From: Seminavis robusta
Taxonomy: Eukaryota > Bacillariophyta > Bacillariophyceae > Naviculales > Naviculaceae
Length of the DNA: 48,585 nt
Assembly (NCBI GenBank): GCA_903772945.1
Contig: CAICTM010000789.1
Location: 1-48,585, forward strand
Direction: 5' to 3'
Shown: positions 11,177-20,800 of the stretch, one piece after another
Layout: each line of letters begins with the position of its first letter
How positions within the stretch are numbered: the stretch's first letter is position 1
The notes under the pieces: generated by a model
The model's database searches: none
What the model was told of the DNA's origin: nothing
Seen by the model: the letters and a program-made list of their open reading frames with translations, nothing else
Position numbers and translations under genes: made by a program

Positions 11177-11342
11177 CCGATAGACGGACAAACGTTGGGT
11201 GGTCTCGAGGTACCTCTGCCGGTACTTTCCAGAGCTCGGACCTCGAAGGCACATTATGTGGAACACGGAATCTATCAGTCAAAACACACGAGATTGTTGT
11301 ATCTGTGGGTTGCCTGACGAACCCCCCAACGGCCCTTCTAAG

Positions 11343-11407
11343 CCAATCAAATAATAGGAGACGGCCGACCTTGATTTGGTCAGTAACGTGGTAAAGTCCA
11401 GACCAAT
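11343..11407 (+). promoter_or_regulatory. Two CCAAT boxes upstream of the transposase
   Basis: AGCCAATCAAATAA (CCAAT at 11343-11347) and GACCAATCAG (CCAAT at 11403-11407) lie about 200 and 135 bases before the transposase ATG, inside the element. CCAATCA is the classic NF-Y binding core, so this is a plausible promoter carried by the transposon. Inference from the motif only. Confidence 0.35.
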
Positions 11408-11540
11408 CAGTAGAGGATGCAAGTTTCGTAAGCAGTCAGTCGATAGCAGCAAGTGTCAACTATAGTTGTTCCTGGTAGCAAGAAGGAAGATGCTATCATG
11501 TCTACTCTACTAGTATTTGATCAGGGAATCCATTGTGAGG

Positions 11541-14132
11541 ATGACATCGCAGGAGGAGGCAAATGATGGGGGGAATGATGGTCCTCCACTTGTCACGCCG
11601 GTTCCTGCATCCAGGAGTACACGTAGCAAGGGCTCACCACAGACGCTAGATCAACTCTTGGGGTGCCTTACAGCGAATCAGAAAGAAAAAGCAAGACGTG
11701 AGCATTCGAGGATTGAACAAGGTTTGAACCGGTATGACCGCAAGCTGCCGGATGAAGTACAAGCAAAGATATCTTGGGAAGTTAAGAAATGCCTCAATCG
11801 TGGCGCACCTGCCCAGAAACCAGCGCTGGAGATCACCAGAACAGTCCACGTACAAGAAACTTCATCTGCAAAAACGGACACTGACGAAGATCCTGCTGCC
11901 ACTGTTGACAAGAAGCCAACTCGCATTATTGTCGAAAGAGAAAGTCTTTGCCAGTTCATTGAGGACAATCTTGCATGTTCCATTTGCGGCAAGTCTGGTT
12001 TTCTTGAATTCTCCTTCAGAACCAAATGCCTTGCTGCTAAGCCTCGACTTGTCTGTAATAGTCCCAAGTGCAACGGAAGGACTGTTGAGGGGGAGTGCAG
12101 CCGGACCAACATAGCAGTGAAGCGTGGGCAATCCTTCGAATATTTCATACCAGACAAACTTCGATTTGTTTTGGCGCATCTAGCTGGTGGAGATGGGAGT
12201 ACAGAAGCAGGACGTCTTCTGGGTATCATGAGCCTTCCATGTTCGACTTCAATGACAACCCACACATTCAAGGAAATAGTTGATGGACTTTACCCAATCA
12301 TCAGAGCGGTTACAGAGGAAGCAATTCAGAACAATCTATTCGACGAAGTAAAGATACTCATGACAGATGAGATAGACAACGGCAGCTTTGATTTGGAGAA
12401 ATGGAAGACTGATATAATGGAAGGAAAGACAAGCAATGATCCGTCCGCATTGTCCTCTATTGATTTGGTCGTTTCCATGGATATGGGATGGCAGAAAAGA
12501 GGAAGTGGTAGGAGACATGATTCCTCCAGCGGGCATGCATGTCTTATAGCACAGAAAACTCGAAAGCACATTGCTTGGTGCCTGAAGAGTAATTTCTGTT
12601 CTACATGTAAGAGACATGAAGCAAAGGGAACTGTTCCACCCGGTGACCACCAATGTCAAGTCAACCATGAAGGGTCGGCTGGATCTATGGAAGCATCGGC
12701 TCTCTTGTACATGCTTGAGTTCTTACACGACAAGTACCAGTTACATGTTACCAGAATCATTACGGATGATGATTCCAGCATGCGTGCTAATGCGAAGTGG
12801 TCTAACGAAGACTTCCTTCGAATGAACGGCATTTCAGAGATACCTATTGCTGGTCTTGTTCTACAATTCAAGAAGAAACCACAGCAACACATCGAAAAGC
12901 CTTGTAAGGTGTGCACACCTTTCGAGTTGCAGAACAAGACTCCTCCAAAGCACAAATGCCCAACATGGAAAGAAGTTCGCCGTACTGGTGGACTCCTACC
13001 TTCCACCATTCCCGAGCCCGAGTTCATTGCTGATCCTGCACACCGAAAGAAAGGCCTTAGGAATGACTTGTATGCTCTTTATGGCAAGAAAAAGAAGTAC
13101 AACCATGGTCTCTGTGAGGGTGACATCTTACGACTCTGCGTCAACTTTGTTTCATTGATATGGGACCTAAAAGATGTTCCAGAGTCTGAATGGAAGAATA
13201 GGAGTCAAGCCCCGTTGCTACATCACTTCGATGACCACAGGTATTGTTGCGATTCTTTCTGCACTAGGAAGAATGCGACGGAAGAAGAAAAAGAACAGTC
13301 AGACAAGCAGTATCGTTCAAAAGAAAAGGAACCTGAGCTCTTCGAAGCTATTCGAACGATAATGAAGAAGTACACTCGAATGAAGCGGTTACAGGAAGTA
13401 GTGCACGGAGGTGATACTCAAGTGAATGAGTCGCTGAATTGCACGATATCTTGGCTCGCTCCCAAGAACAAGCACTACAGCGGCACGTTGTCCCTCCGCG
13501 TCAGAGTTCTCATGGCTATTGGCATTAACATCCTTGGCCCAAAGGCATTCTACACAAAGGTATTTTCCCTTCTTGGTATTGAAATGGACGCTGCCACGGA
13601 CCGGTATCTCACTATTGTTGATGCTGCGAGATGCAAGCGACTCGCGATGAGGAAGACTCCTGCTTATCGACGCAGGAGAAACAAACGAGTATACCAAAAG
13701 ATATTAGCCTACCACGCTAAGCTGAAAGAAGATAGACAAAAAAACATGTTCTATGAAACTTGCAGTGCGTTAGATGAGGGAACTGAACCCAAGAGAAAGA
13801 AACAGAAGACGAAAAGCAACAATACACAAATGCATCTGCAGGGTCCCAAGCCAGCTGGTTGTTCTGATGACAACTACTGTAAGGCCTGTGGCAATTGGGG
13901 GCACAAGAGAAGGACAAGTCGTCTTTGTCCTAAGAACCGTAAGCTATGTGATAGCCATCCATCCGTCAGTGCGTTAGAAGGAATGACCGACGACCAAGTG
14001 AAAGAAACACAACAGAGTCTTCTTGACAGCATTCCTCTTGAAATGGAAGAAACAGAAGCCCACAATCGAACTCTCATAGTGGAGAACATCCTGGAAGACA
14101 ACGACAATGATGAAGACGACATAATGAACTAA
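11541..14132 (+). CDS. Kolobok/Mutator-like DDE transposase
   Basis: An uninterrupted 863-residue frame from the ATG at 11541 (an earlier in-frame TTG at 11517 is possible; an out-of-frame ATG at 11491 stops at once). Features in order: a Ser/Arg-rich start; an N-terminal zinc site (C146, C149, C172, C177); the first catalytic region SMDMGWQKRG (D314); a Cys/His-rich part with NHEGSAGSMEA; the second acidic site ITDDDSS (D409-D411); VNESLNCTISWLAPK carrying the likely catalytic E630; and a C-terminal zinc knuckle CKACGNWGHKRRTSRLCP (C780, C783, H788, C796). The protein should cut and rejoin DNA at the element's inverted repeats. All catalytic positions are present and there is no stop, so it may be functional. 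Assignment is by motifs; Kolobok is favoured over true Mutator because of the TTAA duplication. Confidence 0.88.
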   Translation: MTSQEEANDGGNDGPPLVTPVPASRSTRSKGSPQTLDQLLGCLTANQKEKARREHSRIEQGLNRYDRKLPDEVQAKISWEVKKCLNRGAPAQKPALEITRTVHVQETSSAKTDTDEDPAATVDKKPTRIIVERESLCQFIEDNLACSICGKSGFLEFSFRTKCLAAKPRLVCNSPKCNGRTVEGECSRTNIAVKRGQSFEYFIPDKLRFVLAHLAGGDGSTEAGRLLGIMSLPCSTSMTTHTFKEIVDGLYPIIRAVTEEAIQNNLFDEVKILMTDEIDNGSFDLEKWKTDIMEGKTSNDPSALSSIDLVVSMDMGWQKRGSGRRHDSSSGHACLIAQKTRKHIAWCLKSNFCSTCKRHEAKGTVPPGDHQCQVNHEGSAGSMEASALLYMLEFLHDKYQLHVTRIITDDDSSMRANAKWSNEDFLRMNGISEIPIAGLVLQFKKKPQQHIEKPCKVCTPFELQNKTPPKHKCPTWKEVRRTGGLLPSTIPEPEFIADPAHRKKGLRNDLYALYGKKKKYNHGLCEGDILRLCVNFVSLIWDLKDVPESEWKNRSQAPLLHHFDDHRYCCDSFCTRKNATEEEKEQSDKQYRSKEKEPELFEAIRTIMKKYTRMKRLQEVVHGGDTQVNESLNCTISWLAPKNKHYSGTLSLRVRVLMAIGINILGPKAFYTKVFSLLGIEMDAATDRYLTIVDAARCKRLAMRKTPAYRRRRNKRVYQKILAYHAKLKEDRQKNMFYETCSALDEGTEPKRKKQKTKSNNTQMHLQGPKPAGCSDDNYCKACGNWGHKRRTSRLCPKNRKLCDSHPSVSALEGMTDDQVKETQQSLLDSIPLEMEETEAHNRTLIVENILEDNDNDEDDIMN

Positions 14133-14226
14133 TAAGATAGTAGACAGTGACAAATAATTTCTTTCTTAACACTTAGAAGCAAACAGCTGCGATATCGCGG
14201 CACTTCTTTACAGTAGAACCGAATCG

Positions 14227-15705
14227 TCAGTTCTTAGGTTCTTCCTTCGACTCATTGCCAGAAGCATTCTCCGACTGCAAGATGTTCTTAGCAGCTTGCA
14301 TCGTACTCTTGTCATAGGTGGAAGCAAAGTCCAAGGCTATGCCCCAGTATTCACGTTCGGTCTTCGAAGCATTCTTTTCCATCTCTTCGACGTAGGCTTC
14401 GAAGTCTGCAGCAGTGGGTTCACCATAGTCGGTGTCTTCCTTGGCCGTGTCTTGTTCCTTTGCCGTATCTTGTTCCTCTACCTCTTCCTTGACCGTGCCT
14501 TGTTCCTCTACCTCTTCGTTGTGGATCTCCGTATCAGCTTTCATGGGAGACATAATAGACTGGTGAGTGTAAAAACGAGGAACATACCCTGTAAAGGCCT
14601 GCTGTTCGTTGTCATTGGGGATCTTCTCACGGACATACTGGACCATGCAGGAAGGCAACTCCTTCCTCTCAGTAAGATTGTACATGTTCGATGCCATCCA
14701 GTGATAAAAACACCACCTCTGCTTAGGAGCTTCGAGGTCATCCCAACACTTCGCAAGCCTCTTGTCTTCGGGAACTTTGGCAATCATCTGGTCAAAGAGT
14801 AGATCCTTGTCCATCATTGTGATGGAAAAGGTGAACCTTCCACAGCAAACGTACTGGAATCTAGACATGCACTCGCAGTACATGACAGTAGAATCATCAT
14901 CACTGCTGTCTGCCAATCCAACTGTGAACAATCTCTTGAAGTCGGGCTTGAGGAACCTAGTGGCAACTGGTGCACCAGAAGCCAACTGCCACCTTTTCGC
15001 AGGACCACAGTAGACAAATCCAGCATTGGTCTTTGGGTCGTAGAGACACTCCGCACAAGTAAAGACAATCTCTCCGGTACCATGACACTTCTTCACAATG
15101 TCAGGATGGAAGGAGGTAGTGTTGGCCTTCAATTGATCTGGTGACATACCAAAAAGGTTGTCATCAGGATCTTCCATGATCAAGATTTCCTTTCCCTCAC
15201 ACGAAGGAGGATCAGATGTCTCCAATTCAGTAATCAACATGATGCGAATATGCTTGAAGCTGGAATTGGAACTCAACTTGATCCAACTGTACTCAGAGAT
15301 AGAGAGTCTGCTTCCCCTTTTCACATCAGGCAAAGTTTCAGAAAGAAGAGTGTCAGTAACAGCTTTGAAACAATTGTTGCTGCCATCGAAGAGCACCATC
15401 TTCAAGATTGTTTTGTCCCCAAAGCATTGCTTCGTCTCTCTACGGATAGAAAGAACAATTGCCTGCAACGAAGCCCCAACTGTGGGAGCTGGGTATTTGC
15501 TGCCAGGATGAATCACGCGAATGGATGGATAGTCGATTTTGTTGACCAGCATATCAGCCAGGAAATCAATGGAAGCACCACCGAAATGAGTAACCGTGAT
15601 GCATCTGCGGCAGAACGCAACTTCATGGTGCAGCTCGATAGTCTGGTCCTGGTTGCCGATTGGGTAAAACCAAGATAATAAGAATAATGGCACGCGCACT
15701 GGCAT
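14227..15705 (-). CDS. Transposon-borne protein with RPA70N/OB-fold-like region
   Basis: A 492-residue open frame on the minus strand, convergent with the transposase and wholly inside the inverted repeats. Residues about 60-163 follow the pattern of the RPA70 N-terminal OB fold: LQAIVLSIRRE, then ILKMVLFDGSNNCFKAV, then VKRGSRLSISEYSWIKL, then HIRIMLITELE. Next come Cys-rich parts that could bind zinc (C207, C217, C220 and C233; later MYCECMS and VCCGR). The C-terminus is acidic with a short repeat (EEVEEQ-T-KE). OB folds of this type bind single-stranded DNA or partner proteins, so a role in transposition or protection of intermediates is plausible but unproven. The first 20 codons may be untranslated or intronic: a CAACCAG acceptor lies just before residue 20 and I could not place a convincing upstream exon. 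Not a domain I recognise as usual in Kolobok elements. Confidence 0.75.
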   Translation of the reverse strand: MPVRVPLFLLSWFYPIGNQDQTIELHHEVAFCRRCITVTHFGGASIDFLADMLVNKIDYPSIRVIHPGSKYPAPTVGASLQAIVLSIRRETKQCFGDKTILKMVLFDGSNNCFKAVTDTLLSETLPDVKRGSRLSISEYSWIKLSSNSSFKHIRIMLITELETSDPPSCEGKEILIMEDPDDNLFGMSPDQLKANTTSFHPDIVKKCHGTGEIVFTCAECLYDPKTNAGFVYCGPAKRWQLASGAPVATRFLKPDFKRLFTVGLADSSDDDSTVMYCECMSRFQYVCCGRFTFSITMMDKDLLFDQMIAKVPEDKRLAKCWDDLEAPKQRWCFYHWMASNMYNLTERKELPSCMVQYVREKIPNDNEQQAFTGYVPRFYTHQSIMSPMKADTEIHNEEVEEQGTVKEEVEEQDTAKEQDTAKEDTDYGEPTAADFEAYVEEMEKNASKTEREYWGIALDFASTYDKSTMQAAKNILQSENASGNESKEEPKN

Positions 15706-15942
15706 TGCCTATCTCCCGCCACAGAAATGAAGGGGCGCCATTTCAGTGAGATTCCGTCGGACCGAAACTTCCGAAGGCATGACTGCTCGTTTGACAGCCG
15801 ATAAATTCGTTTCACCATGCAAATTGTTGCTGTTACTCCGGCAATGAACCTGCCCTTCTTGACCCTCTAGAATGTTATCCCAATGACGTCCAATGACAAT
15901 GCCGATATGCTGGTAGGGAAATTCGAGTACGCTCTACACACC

Positions 15943-16080
15943 GGTGGTAATGGTATCAAGGGAGGGTTCTTCTTTGATATAATAGACTGTATCATCATGG
16001 TGACATGAAAATTCGGGATACTCCAGCCTCCACCCAATCGATATCCGCCATTTTGACACCTCCCTTGATACCACCGCCAC
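15943..16080. repeat. Subterminal inverted repeat near right transposon end
   Basis: GGTATCAAGGGAGG at 15952-15965 is repeated in inverse as CCTCCCTTGATACC at 16059-16072, a perfect 14-base match with about 93 bases between. It lies 190-330 bases inside the right end and might be a transposase- or accessory-protein-binding site or part of the promoter of the minus-strand ORF. Confidence 0.7.
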
Positions 16081-16262
16081 AGATAGCTAGCCAAATGGCT
16101 TGTTACGTCGAGGGCCCAATGGCAGCCCATCTTTACTTGACTATGGCCCATCATTGGTCAGTCCAGTTACGCTTGTTCATCATCGTGAGATAATGATTGC
16201 TTCGCTGGATACCACCGTGTTAAAATGGGTTATTAGCCATCGTTAGTCTTACTCGTGATTGA

Positions 16263-16279
16263 AAGGTAGGTATACCTCC
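16263..16279 (-). repeat. Right terminal inverted repeat
   Basis: AAGGTAGGTATACCTCC on the plus strand, the exact complement of the left repeat. TTAA follows at 16280-16283, and it happens to sit inside the longer palindrome TTAATTAA (16280-16287). Confidence 0.85.
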
Positions 16280-16283
16280 TTAA

Positions 16284-16758
16284 TTAACAAGTAATTCAAT
16301 GGCCTGACCAGACTACAAGCAATAGCTAGCTAGTGATTGAGAGTACCGTATTCTGCCGATTACGATGCTATGGCGCAAGGCAGGACTAAGGACTAAGGAC
16401 TGTGCATTCATGTCAGGACCAAATCATGCGTTGGCGGTCAAGTATTGGAAGCCGCCGTGCAGGTCGCAGACGATAAGTTGGAAGGCCGACGATAGCCCAC
16501 TTCATGTCCAGGAAGGATGCCGTAGACGTTTGCTCCTGAGCTGGTGACAAGGAAGGGCGACAGGTCTACGATGTCATGGCTTTCGACGACTGCTAGAGTG
16601 CTGTGGCTACACAGTAACTAATAAGCTTTTATCGTTGTGGAGACTTCTCTCTACATGAACTATCAGCTAGACAAGCAATCTTCCCGGAATGCTAGTCGAG
16701 CTTGAGACTTCTTTGTGACTATGATACAGACCCAATGTGGTGGCACATCCTCGATGAC
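16284..16758. other. Intergenic, no gene seen
   Basis: Only short open frames (for example 16365-16547, +) without domains. A small direct repeat, ACTAAGGACTAAGGACT, is near 16384. Confidence 0.4.
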
Positions 16759-17136
16759 TCAAGCGGTATCCTCGGCCTCGTCGTTTAGAGAGGTGTGGAG
16801 GCAGAATGAGGATGCGTGTTTGGGAGGAGACAGGTTTTCCATGACATAAACCTCCCTGCATACAGGACAATTGTTTCGGTTTTCTGTGGAGGTCGACCAG
16901 TACTTTTGAAGGCAATCTTTGTGGTACTCGTGGTGGCAAGCAGAGTTATTGGAATGGGTGACAGGCTCCCCAATTTGGAAGATTTTGCTGCACAGCACAC
17001 ACCGTGGCATACTCAAGGATTGGCGAAAGCTAGAAGTGACTGCAGAGCATCGCTTGGACTTTCTCCCCGAGGGAATGGTGAGAGTAGATTGGACGACGTC
17101 TGTTTCGTCTTCGCTAGTCTCCGTAGAACTGCCCAT
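16759..17136 (-). CDS. RING-H2 zinc-finger protein, paralogue of the 7.8 kb gene
   Basis: From the first in-frame ATG (17136) this encodes 125 residues; the frame is open well upstream without an ATG, so the true start or a first exon may be missing. After a Ser/Thr/acidic N-terminus comes a RING-H2 finger with all zinc ligands: MPRCVLCSK, then THSNNSACHHEYHKDC, then CPVC. The finger and the following YVMENLSPPKH match the gene at 7795-8559 (YVVEKLAPSTH) residue for residue at many positions. The membrane-span exon of the other copy was not found upstream. It may be a soluble E3 ligase or a 5'-truncated duplicate. Confidence 0.7.
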   Translation of the reverse strand: MGSSTETSEDETDVVQSTLTIPSGRKSKRCSAVTSSFRQSLSMPRCVLCSKIFQIGEPVTHSNNSACHHEYHKDCLQKYWSTSTENRNNCPVCREVYVMENLSPPKHASSFCLHTSLNDEAEDTA

Positions 17137-17871
17137 CCCGGAGGTGTCGTCCTCATCAATGGTTACACTGGAGCTCAAACGTTCGAATTGAGTTGAGTCA
17201 TTAAAGGTTTGAAACTTGCACAGGCAGGACAGGCATATTATATTGAGTAGCTGGGGTAAATACCTACTGAGACATCTTGTAAAATGCCAAGTGTACCTAT
17301 TTCATGTTCCGAACCCGTGGCTTGCGGTTGTCAACCAGCGTGTCCCGAAGTTGGGAGAGAAGGATTCATAGCCCCGTCGTCACGTCGCTGTCTGGTCTGC
17401 AATAGTTTGGGCTGCGACTGGCCTACTAGCTTCCTACAGTTCCATCCCTCTTCGAAGCTGCGGCTTCCACGGATTGCCTCGCCAATGACAGTGGCTGCAT
17501 CGCCACATTCCTCTTTCTGCTTGATTCAATGCTGTCGCTTCCTGGACAGGGCGATGCCAGCCAGATCGTACATGTAGCATCTACGAATGCGTTCCGGGCG
17601 AGGGAAATACGGACAGATTCAATCTTTGCCGACCTCGAAAGCAACTAGGCCACCTCGCTGCAATGTCACAAGCCGCAACAACTGCACGGTGCTAACCTAG
17701 CTAGTAGTAACACGCACATTGAACAATGCCATGCAATTATATATCTTGTATGTAAAATTGTTGTCCCTATCCAATCCGTCTACCCAGGGTCATCTGACAA
17801 CAGAAACTAAATCATAAAGGATGTAGTACAATGTGCCCATTTGGTACCGCAGGCTCGGTAGTCCCCGCAAC
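17137..17871. other. Intergenic, no certain gene
   Basis: Holds the upstream extension of the RING frame and overlapping open frames at 17284-17577 (+) and 17644-17426 (-), neither with a recognisable motif. The last 100 bases are the probable 3' untranslated region of the receptor cyclase gene. Confidence 0.35.
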
Positions 17872-20800
17872 TCAGACAGAAACTTCATCCTGATATACCT
17901 CCTCGCCTAGGCGAAACAATCGCGAGCTCTTCTCAATGAAGCCAGCAAGGCCTCCCTCTGGCTTTTGCGGTTGTGGCTGTTCCTGTGGAGAGAAAGGAGG
18001 CGCTTCAATATCGACCTGGGCTCTCTCTGGAGGTGCCGCGCTGCCATCGTCAGAATCCGGTTCATCCATGAAGGCTTCCGAAAGAAAAGCTGCTGAAAGA
18101 TTATCTTCCGTCACCTCTGATACGCGGTGCAGTGCTTTGGGCAGTGTGTTGGGTCCTTCAGTATGCCTTCGCTGACTACGCCTTTTTTCTCCCGATTCGG
18201 GTCCAGCCGTGTGGATCCAATAGGTCTTCATCTTTCCCTTTCCTTTCACTTCCGTCATTCCTCGAAGATATGTTTTGATGGTGTCATCCTGCTTCTTCAA
18301 GTTCTTGTACGCTATTTCGGAGCAATGGATGCAATTCTCCTTCGACGTGCTCTCCATTCTAGAAGCTGTTGGTTCAGTTGGAAAAGAACAACAGCGATAG
18401 TGAGTGCAAATTGAACAGATAAAAGAGAAGACCGTCCCGTCAATGCTTACCAGTGTTAACCGTATCTCCAAACAAACTGTTCGTTCAGTTGGAAGGCACA
18501 ACAGTTGTCGTCAGTACATACAGAACAACCAAAATATCATTGCCGTCGTGCTTACCAATATCGAGGGTTCCGGGAGCCAACGACGTCAGCTACTACGGGC
18601 CCCGAGTGAAATCCAACACGGATATTGACGTATCCTTTGCTAGGATCATCGAGATCAACTCGTGTGTCGTTTGCTGCTTCGATGGCATCAATGGCAAAGT
18701 TCGCAATGCGCTTTGTGTGATCATCGGGTTGATCCTTCACTAGATTTGTCACAGCCACTGCGAATAGAAGATATTGCATGTAGTCATGAGCACATAAGAT
18801 AAGCAAGAAAAACCTAGCAGTATCGGGGTTGGCGAACTGAGCCATGCAGAATGATAACTTACTGTATGCATCACCAATGGTCTCCACCTGGAAGGCCAAA
18901 CAGTTAGAGAGAGGACAGGTCAGTCAGATAGCCATCAAGGTGTTAACAAAGGAATCAAGGCAGTACAACGCACCTTAAAGATATCGTGCTCATGTGACAA
19001 CTGGTCAAACTTTGTGTATAGACGATCCAACATATGTGCGACCTTCTTCGGCTCCAGAGTAGACGAAATGGTCGTAAAGCCCACAATATCGCAGAAGAAG
19101 ATTGTCACCATTTCTTTGTGCTCTGAAGCAACCTCGCGTCCATCCTGAAAGCAAAGGAGAGAGAGAGAGAGTTTTGTTAAGGAACAGATCGGCACCACGC
19201 ATCAAACCACAGACAGCGACAACTAACCCGGAGTGCCTCGGCGATATGCCTTGGAGGTGCAAGAAACGACTGGGAGGTGAGAGCGCCATTACGTCTTGAT
19301 GAGCATGGCACTTTTGCCGGAACTTACCTCGGGAAGATGTCAAAGAGCGAAATTGTAGCTCTGTCTTTGCTTGCTCCATTATCGACCTTGCTACAATCCA
19401 TTCTCTTGACACGCATGTTCACTTCTTCAAAGGTTGGGCGTTCCTGGGGATCCTGTACCAAGCAGTCACTCATGAGGCCTTCAATCAGTGGCGGACAATC
19501 TTTGGGGACGGGAGGTCGTTTGTGGATGTTGGGGTCCGCAACTAGCTTCAAGACTTCCTTAGGATCTTCCCCTTCGTAGGGGTCTTTCCTGGAGAAGACT
19601 TCGTAAAGGATAATCCCATACGCGTACATATCCGTCGCTGCCGTGTTAACGCTGGTGCCTCGGAGGAGTTCGGGGGCCATCCTAGTGGGCAACAACGCAG
19701 GAACAAGTTATGTGAGCGGCATGATTCACCCATGCTGTCGTCACGATGCAATTTCCAACCCCTTACCAGAACGGCGTGCCTGCAGCGACGCCAAGAGAGT
19801 GTTTCTGACTAAGGCCTGTGGTAGCAGAAGAAGGAAAGTCAGCCGCCTACGTTGCCAGCAATTCAAGCCACTTTATACATAATCCAAACTGAACATACCG
19901 AAATCAGCCACCTTGGCCCGAAACTTGCTGTCGATCAAGATATTGGCAGCCTAAACAGATAGATCATGTGAGCGGCATCATCACCATGCATGCGTGGAGT
20001 CGTTCGCTCGTGACAAGCAATACAATTAATTTCCTTACCTTGAGATCTCCGTGGATGATCTGTGGGTTGCTGGCGTGCAAGAACCGGAGGCCGCTGGAGA
20101 TGTCACGAATAATGGGAAGTAGAATCTCCCCCTCGAGGACCATCGTGTTGTTGTGTAGAATGTCATACAACGAGCCATGCTCCATGTATTCCATGACGAG
20201 CATTGGATCTTCGCCCTTTTTGATGACTGCCCCCATGACAGTGGTGATGCAAGGATGACGCAGCTTGGACTACGATACGAAATAAACGTGAGTTGCAGTT
20301 CCCAAGGAAACGAGTGTGCACACACAAACCAGGTGGAAGGAGTCAGTCGTTACGTACCAAATAGCGCATTTCGCTGATAAAGTCCTTTTCCAGTTTGCGC
20401 CTCTCGGCCTTGGTGGTACTGCCAAAACCGAGGGTATATTTGCTGGCACCACCTCCACCGCCCATGGATGTGGAACCCAAGTGGTTTGTGTTGCTGATGG
20501 ACATGGAACCCAACAACTTTGGGTCATCGGCGCCATTACTCAACGACATGGAACCCAATTTCTGATCGTCACCGCCATTTGTCAAGGAGACGGTCCCCAT
20601 TCCACTGGTTGTCAGCACGCCACTGTGTTTGCCACTGCCGCCACCTTTTTTGGGTGGAATGACTCGTTTCACAGCGACTTCGGTCCCCCGATACTCGGCC
20701 AACAAGACAACCCCAAAGGTTCCCCGTCCCACCACGACGGGCGGTTCTTCAAATTTCAATTCCTGCTTGTCGACTTTCCAAACGGCATCATTTTTGCGTT

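Larger units (their letters stand above)
11160..16279. mobile_element. Kolobok-type DNA transposon, apparently complete (5,120 bases)
   Basis: The ends are perfect 17-base inverted repeats, GGAGGTATACCTACCTT at 11160-11176 and its complement at 16263-16279, each flanked outside by TTAA. Similarity continues weakly for a few bases inward. The repeat contains the palindrome AGGTATACCT. Inside are two convergent long ORFs: a DDE transposase (11541-14132, +) and a second protein (15705-14227, -), separated by 94 bases. TTAA duplications plus a transposase with the MDMGWQKRG, HEGSAGSMEA and NESLN motifs fit the Kolobok superfamily (also annotated as Mutator-like in protein databases). Intact ORFs and perfect ends suggest a young, possibly autonomous copy; mobility itself is inference. 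Confidence 0.85.

Noticed and set aside
11678..12271. 197-codon minus-strand frame
   Set aside because: Antisense shadow of the Kolobok transposase.
14227..15705. Second ORF as part of the transposase or as a DNA polymerase
   Set aside because: It is on the opposite strand with no polymerase or DDE motifs; OB-like features and Cys pairs explain it better.
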